Shown piece after piece: positions 1-5,829 of a stretch of DNA of 6,850 nt. The number at the start of each line of letters is the position of its first letter. Position 1 is the stretch's first letter. The position numbers were made by a program, and so were the translations under genes. The DNA is from an uncultured Kroppenstedtia sp. Its GTDB lineage: Bacteria; Bacillota; Bacilli; Thermoactinomycetales; DSM-45169. The notes beneath the pieces are model-generated. The model saw only the letters and a list, made by a program, of their open reading frames with translations. It had not been told where the DNA came from and made no database searches. The stretch is taken from NCBI GenBank assembly GCA_959600065.1, contig CAUGKZ010000092.1:1-6850 (forward strand), in the 5' to 3' direction.

Positions 1-525
1 ACGATGCGAAGTTGTGGATTGACCATCCTCGACCTGAATGATTTTACAGTCTCATCCCAACTCTTCCTCTCTCTTCTGATGTTTATCGGTGCCAGTCCCT
101 CTAGCGTCGGTGGCGGAATCCGGACCACCACCTTAGCCGTGGTGATTCTGGCCATTATCGGATACGCTCGGGGCCAGCACCATATCCGGATTTTTCATCG
201 GGAATTGATGGACAAAGATATCCGCAAAGCTGCCATCATCTTTTCCATCGGCATCCTCTTGGTCGGGCTGGCCACCATCGCCGTGACCGCTCTGCAACCG
301 CAACAATCCCTGAATAGCATCATCTTTGAAGTCAATTCCGCTTTTGGTACCACTGGTGCTTCTCTGGGAATCTCTGCGGAACTGTCTCCCCTCACCAAAG
401 GAATTCTCATGGTGTTGATGTTCGTAGGCCGGATCGGCATCCTGCCTATCCTGTTCCTGTTTCGGGGCAAGACCCCACCGGACCCCTACCGCTACCCCCG
501 GGAACATCTGATCATCGGCCATTAA
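1..525 (+). CDS. ktrB: KtrB/TrkH-family potassium transporter subunit, C-terminal part (5' end outside window)
   Basis: This is the last ~174 residues of a membrane K+ (or Na+-coupled K+) translocating subunit of the Trk/Ktr/HKT superfamily. The frame is open to the left edge, so the ATG at position 4 is internal: it sits inside the third pore-loop filter, read as TMRSCGL (family form TxRxAGF). Next comes the third-repeat M2 segment with its glycine-rich gating region MFIGASPSSVGGGIRTTT (about residues 26-43 counted from the ATG). The fourth pore loop follows as FEVNSAFGTTGASLGIS (about 108-124), and a last helix with GRIGILP (142-148). The tail ending YPREHLIIGH resembles the usual YPxxxxxIG end of KtrB/KtrD. 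Such subunits work with a cytosolic RCK-domain regulator (KtrA/KtrC), which is not visible here. The gene converges on divIC. The family is clear; KtrB versus KtrD or TrkH is not decided. The filter Cys in RSCG, where Ala is common, is a minor oddity. Confidence 0.9.
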   Translation, partial: TMRSCGLTILDLNDFTVSSQLFLSLLMFIGASPSSVGGGIRTTTLAVVILAIIGYARGQHHIRIFHRELMDKDIRKAAIIFSIGILLVGLATIAVTALQPQQSLNSIIFEVNSAFGTTGASLGISAELSPLTKGILMVLMFVGRIGILPILFLFRGKTPPDPYRYPREHLIIGH

Positions 526-545
526 AGAAGGTCTGATAACCGAAA

Positions 546-577
546 ACAAGCCATCTGCATCAGAGCAGACAGCTTGT
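546..577. terminator. Shared hairpin terminator between convergent ktrB and divIC
   Basis: The inverted repeat has outer arms ACAAGC (546-551) and GCTTGT (572-577) and inner arms TCTGC (554-558) and GCAGA (565-569). A symmetric CA/CA internal mismatch separates the two stems and the loop has 6 bases. On the minus strand the stem runs into TTTT, five bases after the divIC stop. On the plus strand it is followed by ACATTTATT, a weaker U-rich tail, 20 bases after the ktrB stop. Placement between two convergent genes suggests use in both directions. The mismatch and short U-tracts make it weaker than the two other terminators in this window. Confidence 0.6.
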
Positions 578-581
578 ACAT

Positions 582-959
582 TTATTGGAGATCCGACACA
601 TCCAGTATTTCCTCACCCGGCTTGCCATACCCCATCTTTCGCGCCAGCTCGAACAGATAGTCCTCATCCTGAAGCCGGCGGATCTCCTGCTTCAACCCCT
701 TCCGCTCCTTCTCTAATGAATCCAGCTCCCGCCTTTTCTCCGCCAAGGCCGCCTCCTTCGAGTGAACCGCCTGAGTCTGAATGATCCATTCGCTTCCACT
801 CCACAGGAAGAAAATGAGCATCAAGACCAGCCAGATTCGCCGACGCAGGCGAACTCGGCGCGGTAGAGGAGGGCGCCGGGAGGAAGAGGGGGGAGTCGAC
901 GGAGCAGATGGGGTGGAGTGGAGAGAAACCACATTCTCCTTTGACCCTCTGTAATTCAT
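582..959 (-). CDS. divIC: Septum formation initiator DivIC (FtsB/DivIC family)
   Basis: A 125-residue bitopic membrane protein of the division machinery. By family knowledge, DivIC pairs with FtsL and DivIB at the septum and helps activate septal peptidoglycan synthesis. The sequence shows a Ser/Pro-rich cytoplasmic N-terminus (about 15-33) and an Arg cluster (34-41, positive-inside). One transmembrane helix follows (about 42-61), then an extracellular charged coiled coil (about 66-98) and the family's C-terminal signature YLFELARKMGYGKPGEEI (101-118). The length is typical of B. subtilis DivIC. The ATG at 957-959 is preceded by AAAAGGG about 10 bases upstream. An upstream out-of-frame ATG overlaps that site and is less likely. 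It is the last gene of the minus-strand run, 46 bases after yabQ. The basic, Pro-rich N-tail is longer than the minimum the family needs. Confidence 0.93.
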   Translation of the reverse strand: MNYRGSKENVVSLHSTPSAPSTPPSSSRRPPLPRRVRLRRRIWLVLMLIFFLWSGSEWIIQTQAVHSKEAALAEKRRELDSLEKERKGLKQEIRRLQDEDYLFELARKMGYGKPGEEILDVSDLQ

Positions 960-975
960 CTGAATCCATCCCTTT

Positions 976-1005
976 TCTATACCGCACGATATCAGTAGAG
1001 GTCAG
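976..1005 (-). promoter_or_regulatory. Weak candidate sigma-A promoter for divIC
   Basis: Reading the minus strand, CTGACC (1000-1005) and TATAGA (976-981) each match 4 of 6 consensus bases and are 18 bases apart, in the 46-base gap between the yabQ stop and divIC. A separate promoter would make sense, because divIC is needed in growth while the upstream yabPQ pair is sporulation-specific in B. subtilis. The match is weak and could be chance. Confidence 0.22.
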
Positions 1006-1593
1006 CTACTCCTCATCATCCTTACCTTTTCCCGAAAACCACCCCTGGATCGTGCGGGAAAATTGGACAACAGGCCGAAAAATCGGTTCCAATCGGCGGG
1101 CCCAAGGGGCTACGATCGGTTGCAACCATCGACCCAAGGGAGAGAGTATCCAGAGTGGAATCCGCAAGATCCATAGGAGCACGCGGAATCCCAGGACCAA
1201 CAATTTCTTCAGCAGAACCCCTACCGCAACCACCGGACGCCATACCAGCATCAGAAACAACCGCAGAAAAAAGCGGAGGATCTGTTCCACAGCATGGACG
1301 CCCCATTCAATCCCACGCCTGGCCGCACTTTCAAACCAAGTGTGGTAGGCCAACCAACCGATGAGGATCGCGGCAAAGATATAAAAACGGAGTTCTCCCC
1401 AATTACTCCACATCAGAAGAGAAAAGACGAGTCCTGCCGAAACGGCCCAGTAGAGCAAATCCACCAGAGAGACGGCCCATCCTCCCAGCCGAAACCGGCG
1501 GGAGAGGACCCGGTACAAGTCCAGCATGAACCCCATCAGCCAGCCCGACCCCAACATGAGGCCGAGGGTGAGCCACTGGGTTTGAAGCATCAC
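1006..1593 (-). CDS. yabQ: Spore cortex biosynthesis protein YabQ
   Basis: A polytopic membrane protein of 195 residues, close to the usual family length. In B. subtilis YabQ is a mother-cell membrane protein needed for spore cortex formation; its biochemical activity is unknown. Hydrophobic segments lie at about residues 5-26, 38-61, 69-86, 107-127 and 129-151. They are followed by an amphipathic, Trp/Arg/Pro-rich region (151-187) and an acidic tail KDDEE. The N-terminal pattern with GFMLDLYR (21-28) fits the YabQ family. The start is a GTG at 1591-1593: an AGG lies 8 bases upstream, and GTG overlaps the yabP stop as GTGA, a translational-coupling arrangement. The next codon, ATG at 1588-1590, is the alternative start. 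The gene almost certainly shares a transcript with yabP. Confidence 0.88.
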   Translation of the reverse strand: MMLQTQWLTLGLMLGSGWLMGFMLDLYRVLSRRFRLGGWAVSLVDLLYWAVSAGLVFSLLMWSNWGELRFYIFAAILIGWLAYHTWFESAARRGIEWGVHAVEQILRFFLRLFLMLVWRPVVAVGVLLKKLLVLGFRVLLWILRIPLWILSPLGRWLQPIVAPWARRLEPIFRPVVQFSRTIQGWFSGKGKDDEE

Positions 1594-1892
1594 CGGAATA
1601 ACCTGCCCATCAAGCTTTTGCCCCGTTCGGACCGGTGATGTCCATCATCCAGGTAGCTCATCTCATAAAAATCCCCTTCAATCGTCACTTTCCCCTGTTC
1701 CAAGTCCAGGTTTTTGATATGGAGATTGGTCCCCCGAATCCCGAGATAGCCGCACTCCGTCTGTAGCAGGAACTCCTCGCTATCGAAGCTATCCACACCT
1801 GTAACGCCAGTCACATCCAGGGTGTTCCGGTCGACCAGCACCACTTCGTGATGGGCCGTACCAGACAGATACAATTCCTCCGCCATTGGCAT
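1590..1892 (-). CDS. yabP: Sporulation protein YabP
   Basis: A small soluble protein (100 residues) of the YabP family, which also includes the YqfC-like sporulation proteins. It is expressed in the mother cell of sporulating Bacilli and Clostridia, and its molecular role is not established. The family core is visible: VVLVDRNTLDVTGVTGVDSFD (about 17-37), then EEFLLQTECGYLGIRGTNLHIKNLDLEQGKVTIEG (39-73), ending in a short basic GRLFR tail. The reading begins at ATG 1890-1892, but AAAGGGGG ends only about 3 bases from it. The second ATG (1884-1886), giving MAEELYL, has a more normal 9-base spacing and may be the true start. It lies 56 bases after rqcP and overlaps yabQ by 4 bases. Confidence 0.9.
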   Translation of the reverse strand: MPMAEELYLSGTAHHEVVLVDRNTLDVTGVTGVDSFDSEEFLLQTECGYLGIRGTNLHIKNLDLEQGKVTIEGDFYEMSYLDDGHHRSERGKSLMGRLFR

Positions 1893-1910
1893 GTACCCCC
1901 TTTACGATAC

Positions 1911-1938
1911 ATGGTATGACGGAGGACAAGGATTAGAA
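1911..1938 (-). promoter_or_regulatory. Candidate sigma-E (mother-cell) promoter for yabPQ
   Basis: On the minus strand CATACCAT (1911-1918) matches the sigma-E -10 consensus CATACANT at all but one base. A weaker -35-like TTCTAAT (1932-1938) lies 13 bases upstream, where about 14 is usual. The element sits in the 56-base gap between rqcP and yabP and would give a leader of roughly a dozen bases carrying the AAAGGGGG ribosome site. yabQ is under sigma-E control in B. subtilis, which supports the reading. The -35 is the weak part. Confidence 0.45.
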
Positions 1939-1948
1939 CTGCTCCCGC

Positions 1949-2227
1949 TCAGGAACCGGTATGACCGGCCCCACTATCTGAAACTCTCTCCAGTACCGTA
2001 TACAACTCATCTGCTTCCGACTTCCGGGTGGTCTCTTTCAAGGATTCTACTCGTACTCGAAGGGACTGATGGCCGAAGCGGATAGCCACCTCATCCCCCG
2101 CCACCAGAACCGTTCCCGCTTTGGCTGGCTTTCCGTTCACTTCCACCCGCCCCTGATCGCATACTTCTTTGGCCAAGGTCCGCCGCTTGACTAAACGAGA
2201 CACTTTAAGAAACTTATCCAGACGCAT
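1949..2227 (-). CDS. rqcP: S4-domain ribosome-associated quality control protein RqcP (YabO)
   Basis: A 92-residue protein consisting essentially of one S4 RNA-binding domain. RqcP (YabO, Hsp15-related) binds the obstructed 50S subunit together with RqcH and tRNA-Ala and supports C-terminal alanine tailing of stalled nascent chains. The N-terminus MRLDKFLKVSRLVKRRTLAK is nearly identical to the B. subtilis family pattern, including the arginines at 2, 11, 15 and 16. It is followed by the S4 signature DQGRVEVNGKPAKAG (24-38), GDEVAIRFG (44-52), and ADELYTVLERV (72-82). The ATG at 2225-2227 follows the HU stop after a single base. Only a poor AAGGA-like site, inside the HU gene, lies upstream, so translation is probably coupled to HU. 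The Gly/Ser-rich C-terminal tail coincides with a DNA hairpin described separately. Confidence 0.94.
   Translation of the reverse strand: MRLDKFLKVSRLVKRRTLAKEVCDQGRVEVNGKPAKAGTVLVAGDEVAIRFGHQSLRVRVESLKETTRKSEADELYTVLERVSDSGAGHTGS
1952..1972 (-). repeat. Strong hairpin at the 3' end of rqcP
   Basis: On the minus strand GGGGCCGGT, a CAT loop and ACCGGTTCC form a 9-bp stem with two G-U pairs. It spans the last codons of rqcP and ends next to its TGA. No T-run follows, so it does not look like an ordinary intrinsic terminator. It may stabilise the 3' end of the upstream mRNA or stop ribosome or RNA polymerase passage toward yabP. It could also be incidental to the codons for GAGHTGS. Confidence 0.4.
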
Positions 2228-2228
2228 G

Positions 2229-2501
2229 TTATTTGACCGCTTCCTTCAGCCGGGTTCCCGCCTTAAAAGCCGGCACAGTGGACTCAGGGATCTCGATGGC
2301 GGCTCCGGTCTGGGGATTGCGGCCACTGCGACTGGACCGCTTGCGGGTTTCAAAGGTGCCAAAGCCGATCAACTGAACTTTTTCCCCGGAACCCAGGGCG
2401 TCGGTCACTTCCTCTAAAAATCCGTTAACAACGACTTCCACGTCTTTTTTGGTCATTCCACTTTTTTGCGCAATGCTGTGGATCAGATCATTTTTATTCA
2501 T
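2229..2501 (-). CDS. hup: DNA-binding protein HU (HBsu-like)
   Basis: A 90-residue nucleoid protein of the HU/IHF family, full length for the family. It binds DNA as a dimer with little sequence preference, bending and compacting the chromosome. MNKNDLIHSIAQKSGMTKKD forms the N-terminal helices and GEKVQLIGFGTFETRKR (39-55) the start of the sheet. GRNPQTGAAIEIP (60-72) is the beta-arm, with Pro63 as the intercalating residue, and AFKAGTRLKEAV closes the protein. The start is well supported: AAGGAGG lies 7 bases before ATG 2499-2501. In B. subtilis hbs is elsewhere in the chromosome; the order mazG-HU-rqcP seen here is known in other Bacillota. It has a 78-base upstream gap with a candidate promoter and likely heads a transcript with rqcP. 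Confidence 0.96.
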   Translation of the reverse strand: MNKNDLIHSIAQKSGMTKKDVEVVVNGFLEEVTDALGSGEKVQLIGFGTFETRKRSSRSGRNPQTGAAIEIPESTVPAFKAGTRLKEAVK

Positions 2502-2528
2502 TTGGAATCCTCCTTCAGACCAGTGTGG

Positions 2529-2556
2529 ATTATACTTTCTGGGAAAAAGGTGAAAC
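2529..2556 (-). promoter_or_regulatory. Candidate sigma-A promoter for hup-rqcP
   Basis: In the 78-base mazG-hup gap the minus strand carries a perfect -10 hexamer TATAAT (2529-2534). A poor -35, GTTTCA (2551-2556, 3 of 6), lies 16 bases upstream. The predicted start lies about 20 bases before the hup ribosome site. An own promoter fits the high HU expression usual in bacteria. No extended -10 TG is present, so strength cannot be judged from sequence. Confidence 0.45.
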
Positions 2557-2579
2557 TCCTGCCCCTATACGCGATTCAT

Positions 2580-4046
2580 TCAAATATTCCTCGGTCCTCG
2601 CCCCTCTGCTTCTTTGGCCTGCTCCCACCAGGCATCCAGTTGCGTCAGGGGAAAGTCTTCCACTGGACGGCCCATGCGACGGGCCTCGGCCTCGATATGA
2701 TGGAAACGGCGAACAAACTTGCGACAGGCCTCCAGCAGAGCCTGTTCCGGATCGACTTGGAGGAATCGGGCCAGGGAGACCACTGTGAAGAAGAGATCCC
2801 CCACTTCCTCCTCCCGTTCCCCGGGAGCCGCCGCTAACACCTCTGCCAGTTCCTCCTCGACCTTCTCCCCCACCTCTGCTGCGCTATCCCAGTCAAAGCC
2901 AACTCTGGCCGCCTTTTTCTGTAACTTGAGGGCACGTTCCAGCGCCGGGAAAACCTCTGGGACTCCTTCCAACAGGGATCGTTCCTCCCCACCTCGTTCC
3001 TGGGCCTTGATCTCTTCCCATTTCTGTTTTACATCCGTCTCATCTTCCGCTGACTCCTCCCCGAACACATGAGGATGGCGTCGAATCATTTTGTCTGCCA
3101 GATTTTTTGTCACATCCCCAATCGCAAACTCTCCGGTTTCCGATGCGATCTGAGCGTGAAGAAGGACCTGCAGTAACACATCCCCCAGTTCATCCGCCAT
3201 CCCCTCTGGGTCCCCTGCAGCAACGGCTTCCAGAAATTCATAAGCTTCTTCCAGCAGATAGGGCCGGAGACTTTCATGGGTCTGCTTCTGATCCCAAGGA
3301 CATCCCTCGGGAGAGCGGAGATAGGCAATAATCTCCACGAGCGTAGAGAATTGCCGGTGCAGGACATCCGGATCCGATGAGGGAGGGATATAAATCGTAC
3401 TCAGATTGCCAAACCGTTCTTCCCGATCGAGAAGATAAAGAGGAATTTCCTCTACATGCTCCTGCCCGGACACCCCCGCCGCTGTCACCACCGTCACAGG
3501 CGTCTCATCGGGATAAACCTCCATCAGTGTCAGTTTCACCTCTGAGGCGACCCTCCGATCGTAAACCTGGGTGATCAGCTGATGCACACGGGGGTGGATT
3601 GCACTGGCTTCCAGGGCGGTTCCATCCAGGAGGAGAAAGCCTTCCACCGGGTCCACTCCGACACAGGTGAAGGCGGCATCCAGAAAGCTGGCGCCCCCTT
3701 TCACCTCCACCGAAACCCCATGTTGTTCCTCTTCCAGCCGGAGAATCTCCACTGTTTTTTCCGCCACCATCGGGTGGCCGGGGACCGCATAAACGACATT
3801 CCCTTCTTGAGCTCTCGCAAACAACTGATCGGCAATCTCTCGATAAACACTAGGGAAATCCGTCTGCTGTTCATAGACAGAATCAAAAGTTCGGTAGGAG
3901 ATCCCCTCATTTTTCAGCCAGGAGACGACAGGGTGCCTCCCCGTTCGCAACCATAGATCTTCCGCTTGGCTAAGCAAGCGAAATACCCCTAGGGAAAGCC
4001 CTTCCTCATCTCCCGGCCCGAGACCGACCACTGTGATTTTTCCCAA
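2580..4046 (-). CDS. mazG: YabN/MazG: tetrapyrrole-methylase-like domain fused to tandem MazG NTP pyrophosphohydrolase
   Basis: A 488-residue cytosolic fusion protein, full length for YabN. Residues 1-220 form a SAM-dependent tetrapyrrole (corrin/porphyrin) methylase-type domain, with VVGLGPGD (6-13) as the glycine-rich loop, YAVPGHPMVAEKTVEIL (86-102), and GGASFLDAAFTCVGVDPVEGFLLLDG (117-142). The substrate of this domain in YabN is unknown. Residues 235-350 are a first MazG unit with EExxE at 266-270, ExxD at 286-289 and HPHVFG at 324-329. Residues 365-475 are a second unit with EExxE at 398-402 and ExxD at 414-417. Both keep the acidic Mg-binding residues. MazG hydrolyses (d)NTPs to NMP and pyrophosphate and can clear aberrant nucleotides. 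The start is TTG (4044-4046), chosen because of the strong ribosome site before it and because it begins right at the conserved GKITVVGLGPG. It lies 17 bases after yabM, so the two are probably co-transcribed. Confidence 0.95.
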   Translation of the reverse strand: MGKITVVGLGPGDEEGLSLGVFRLLSQAEDLWLRTGRHPVVSWLKNEGISYRTFDSVYEQQTDFPSVYREIADQLFARAQEGNVVYAVPGHPMVAEKTVEILRLEEEQHGVSVEVKGGASFLDAAFTCVGVDPVEGFLLLDGTALEASAIHPRVHQLITQVYDRRVASEVKLTLMEVYPDETPVTVVTAAGVSGQEHVEEIPLYLLDREERFGNLSTIYIPPSSDPDVLHRQFSTLVEIIAYLRSPEGCPWDQKQTHESLRPYLLEEAYEFLEAVAAGDPEGMADELGDVLLQVLLHAQIASETGEFAIGDVTKNLADKMIRRHPHVFGEESAEDETDVKQKWEEIKAQERGGEERSLLEGVPEVFPALERALKLQKKAARVGFDWDSAAEVGEKVEEELAEVLAAAPGEREEEVGDLFFTVVSLARFLQVDPEQALLEACRKFVRRFHHIEAEARRMGRPVEDFPLTQLDAWWEQAKEAEGRGPRNI

Positions 4047-4049
4047 CCC

Positions 4050-4061
4050 GGATCACCCCCT
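4050..4061 (-). promoter_or_regulatory. Extended Shine-Dalgarno deciding the TTG start of mazG
   Basis: The minus strand reads AGGGGGTGATCC, 11 of 12 bases complementary to the usual 16S rRNA 3' end (which pairs with AGGAGGTGATCC). Its purine core ends 9 bases before the TTG at 4044-4046. This unusually long match compensates for the weak start codon. Confidence 0.75.
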
Positions 4062-4063
4062 GA

Positions 4064-5689
4064 TTATGATTTCAGTAAATGAAACCTCTCCATCCAAGGA
4101 ATCAATTTGCCGCCGACTTTAGGAACCCGCTCCAAGTCCTGACGTCGAACCACGCCCAATCCAGGCAACGCCACTCCATATACCGCCGCTCCTGTTAGCA
4201 CACCCGCCAGAGCAGTCACAGTCATGGACAAACGGGGATTCCACCCCGCCGTCAACCACTCGATTCCCGCTACCACCCCCCAGACCACAATCCCCATAAC
4301 CAACATGGTCAAAAGTAGCGGAACCTTTGCCGATCCCAGTCTGAACAGGAAACCGACCCGTCTGCGGATGGCCCACAGGTTGAGTAGAGCGGCGGAGGCA
4401 TAACCCAGAACCGTAGCCAGGGCGGCTCCCCGGATATCCAACGCTGGAATCAGCAGTGCATTCCCCACCAGCTTCACTCCGATTCCGATACCCAGGTGAC
4501 AGGCGGGCAACCCCACCCGGTCCATCCCCTGAAGGATGCCAGCGGAGGTCATGGTCAGCGTAGAAAAGAGAGTGGTCATTGCCAGGATCGCCAATGCTTC
4601 CGAACCGGCACCGTCCTTGTAAAGCATCACATTGGTAGGATAAGCCACTAAGGCAAGTCCGAGAGAAGCGGGCAGACCCATGAGTAAGGTCAAGCGGAGC
4701 GCCAACGCCGACCGATCGGCAATTTTTCTCTTGTTTCGCAAAGTATGTGCTTCGGCGATCACCGGCACAATGGACAAGGACAGGGCCGTGGCAAAAAAAG
4801 AGGCAAACTGGATCAAAGGTTGCCCCCGGTCATAGATCCCCTTCCATTCCACCGCTTGAGTTGAGCTCCACCCCCCCGCCTCCAATAAATTGGCGACAGT
4901 AAAAGAATCCGCCAGCGAGAAAAGGGGCAGTACTAACGCACCCAAGGAGATGGGGATAGACAGCACCACCAGACGCCGCACCAGATTTCTTGGGGATTCC
5001 CGAGAAACGGAGGACTGAGAGGAAGGGATCTTGTCCATCCGCTTCCGGCTGCGATGCCAATAAAACAACAGCACCAGCAGTCCCGCCACCGCACCGGTAA
5101 ATGCTCCGAATACTGCACCAGTACCGGCAAAGACCACTCCGTAACCCTCCGCTGTGAACCACCAGGCCAGTGTAAGGATGGTTACCACTCGAACCCCGTG
5201 CTCCACCACTTGTGATACAGCAGTCGGGGTCATATTATGACGTCCCTGAAAATAACCCCGGATCACCGACATGATCGGAACCACTAACAATGCGGTAGAG
5301 ACAGCTTGAATCGGCAAGGTGAGCAGTTCCCGACTGCCCATCCACCCCGCCACAACCGGAGCGCCCCCATACAGGAGAAAAAACATAACCAGTCCTGACA
5401 GGCTCAGAATCACCGAAGTGACACGAAAAATTCGCTGGGCTCCCTCTTCATCCCCCCAAGCCAGTCGTTCCGACACCAGTTTGGAGACCGCGATGGGAAA
5501 ACCGGCAGTCGCCACGGTCAACAAGGTGCTGTACAGGGGATACACTTGTTGATAGACGAACATCCCTTCATTGCCGGTGATATTCTGATAAGGGATCTTA
5601 TAGATGGCTCCGAGGAGCTTAGTGATAAAAGCGGCGACTGCCAAGATGGCAGCCCCTTTCATAAAAGACTGTTTCCCCTGCTCCATCAT
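4064..5689 (-). CDS. yabM: YabM/SpoVB-like oligosaccharide (lipid-linked precursor) flippase, MOP superfamily
   Basis: A 541-residue integral membrane protein of the MATE/MOP flippase superfamily, the SpoVB/YabM/MurJ-type branch. Members are thought to move undecaprenyl-linked sugars or peptidoglycan precursors across the membrane. About 14 hydrophobic segments can be traced. Family landmarks are KGAAILAVAAFITKLLGAIYKIPYQNITG (11-39), YPLYSTLLTVATAGFPIAVSKLVSE (50-74) and VIRGYFQGRHNMTPTAVSQVVEHGVRV (142-168). The length matches SpoVB and YabM (about 520-550). The paralogues cannot be separated by motif; the position between spoVT and mazG points to the yabM orthologue. Two ATG codons are adjacent (5687-5689 and 5684-5686). 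AAAGGGGG ends 2 bases from the first and 5 from the second, which makes the second ATG the better start. The preceding gap carries a long hairpin. Confidence 0.9.
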   Translation of the reverse strand: MMEQGKQSFMKGAAILAVAAFITKLLGAIYKIPYQNITGNEGMFVYQQVYPLYSTLLTVATAGFPIAVSKLVSERLAWGDEEGAQRIFRVTSVILSLSGLVMFFLLYGGAPVVAGWMGSRELLTLPIQAVSTALLVVPIMSVIRGYFQGRHNMTPTAVSQVVEHGVRVVTILTLAWWFTAEGYGVVFAGTGAVFGAFTGAVAGLLVLLFYWHRSRKRMDKIPSSQSSVSRESPRNLVRRLVVLSIPISLGALVLPLFSLADSFTVANLLEAGGWSSTQAVEWKGIYDRGQPLIQFASFFATALSLSIVPVIAEAHTLRNKRKIADRSALALRLTLLMGLPASLGLALVAYPTNVMLYKDGAGSEALAILAMTTLFSTLTMTSAGILQGMDRVGLPACHLGIGIGVKLVGNALLIPALDIRGAALATVLGYASAALLNLWAIRRRVGFLFRLGSAKVPLLLTMLVMGIVVWGVVAGIEWLTAGWNPRLSMTVTALAGVLTGAAVYGVALPGLGVVRRQDLERVPKVGGKLIPWMERFHLLKS

Positions 5690-5730
5690 GTCCCCCTTTC
5701 TCTACTCTACCTCTGAGAAGGTGGTAAATC

Positions 5731-5772
5731 GGTCGAGGGGGTACCCAGGGGCCCTCATCTGACCCCTCAACC
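5731..5772 (-). promoter_or_regulatory. Long GC-rich leader hairpin upstream of yabM
   Basis: The 197-base gap 5690-5886 holds the spoVT terminator and this inverted repeat. On the minus strand GGTTGAGGGG (5763-5772) can pair with CCCCTCGACC (5731-5740), ten pairs with one G-U, around a 22-base loop that contains the palindromes GGGCCC and part of GGGTACCC. No T-run follows, so it is not a plain terminator. The CCCCCT of the right arm could instead pair with AGGGGG of the yabM ribosome site, so a regulatory switch is possible but unproven. I see no convincing promoter in the gap; TATTAT-like bases near 5790 lack a partner. Confidence 0.4.
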
Positions 5773-5829
5773 ATTCTCAACACATTTAAATAATACAACA
5801 TCCAGAAGGTCCGATTCATCTCCAAGCGG

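Noticed and set aside
133..549. 138-codon minus-strand frame opposite ktrB
   Set aside because: Shadow of the channel gene; His/Asp/Gln-rich translation without a domain, and it crosses the shared terminator.
908..1348. 146-codon plus-strand open frame opposite divIC and yabQ
   Set aside because: The translation is Arg/Thr/Asn-rich with no domain and no ribosome site, and is explained by the antisense of two real membrane-protein genes.
2541..2565. Possible terminator between mazG and hup
   Set aside because: Only about three base pairs can form before the T-rich stretch; too weak to call.
3582..3956. 124-codon plus-strand frame inside mazG
   Set aside because: Antisense to the conserved methylase domain and without recognisable features or a ribosome site.
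5731..5772. T-box or other known riboswitch in the yabM leader
   Set aside because: No T-box signature or other recognisable riboswitch core was seen; only the long hairpin can be supported.
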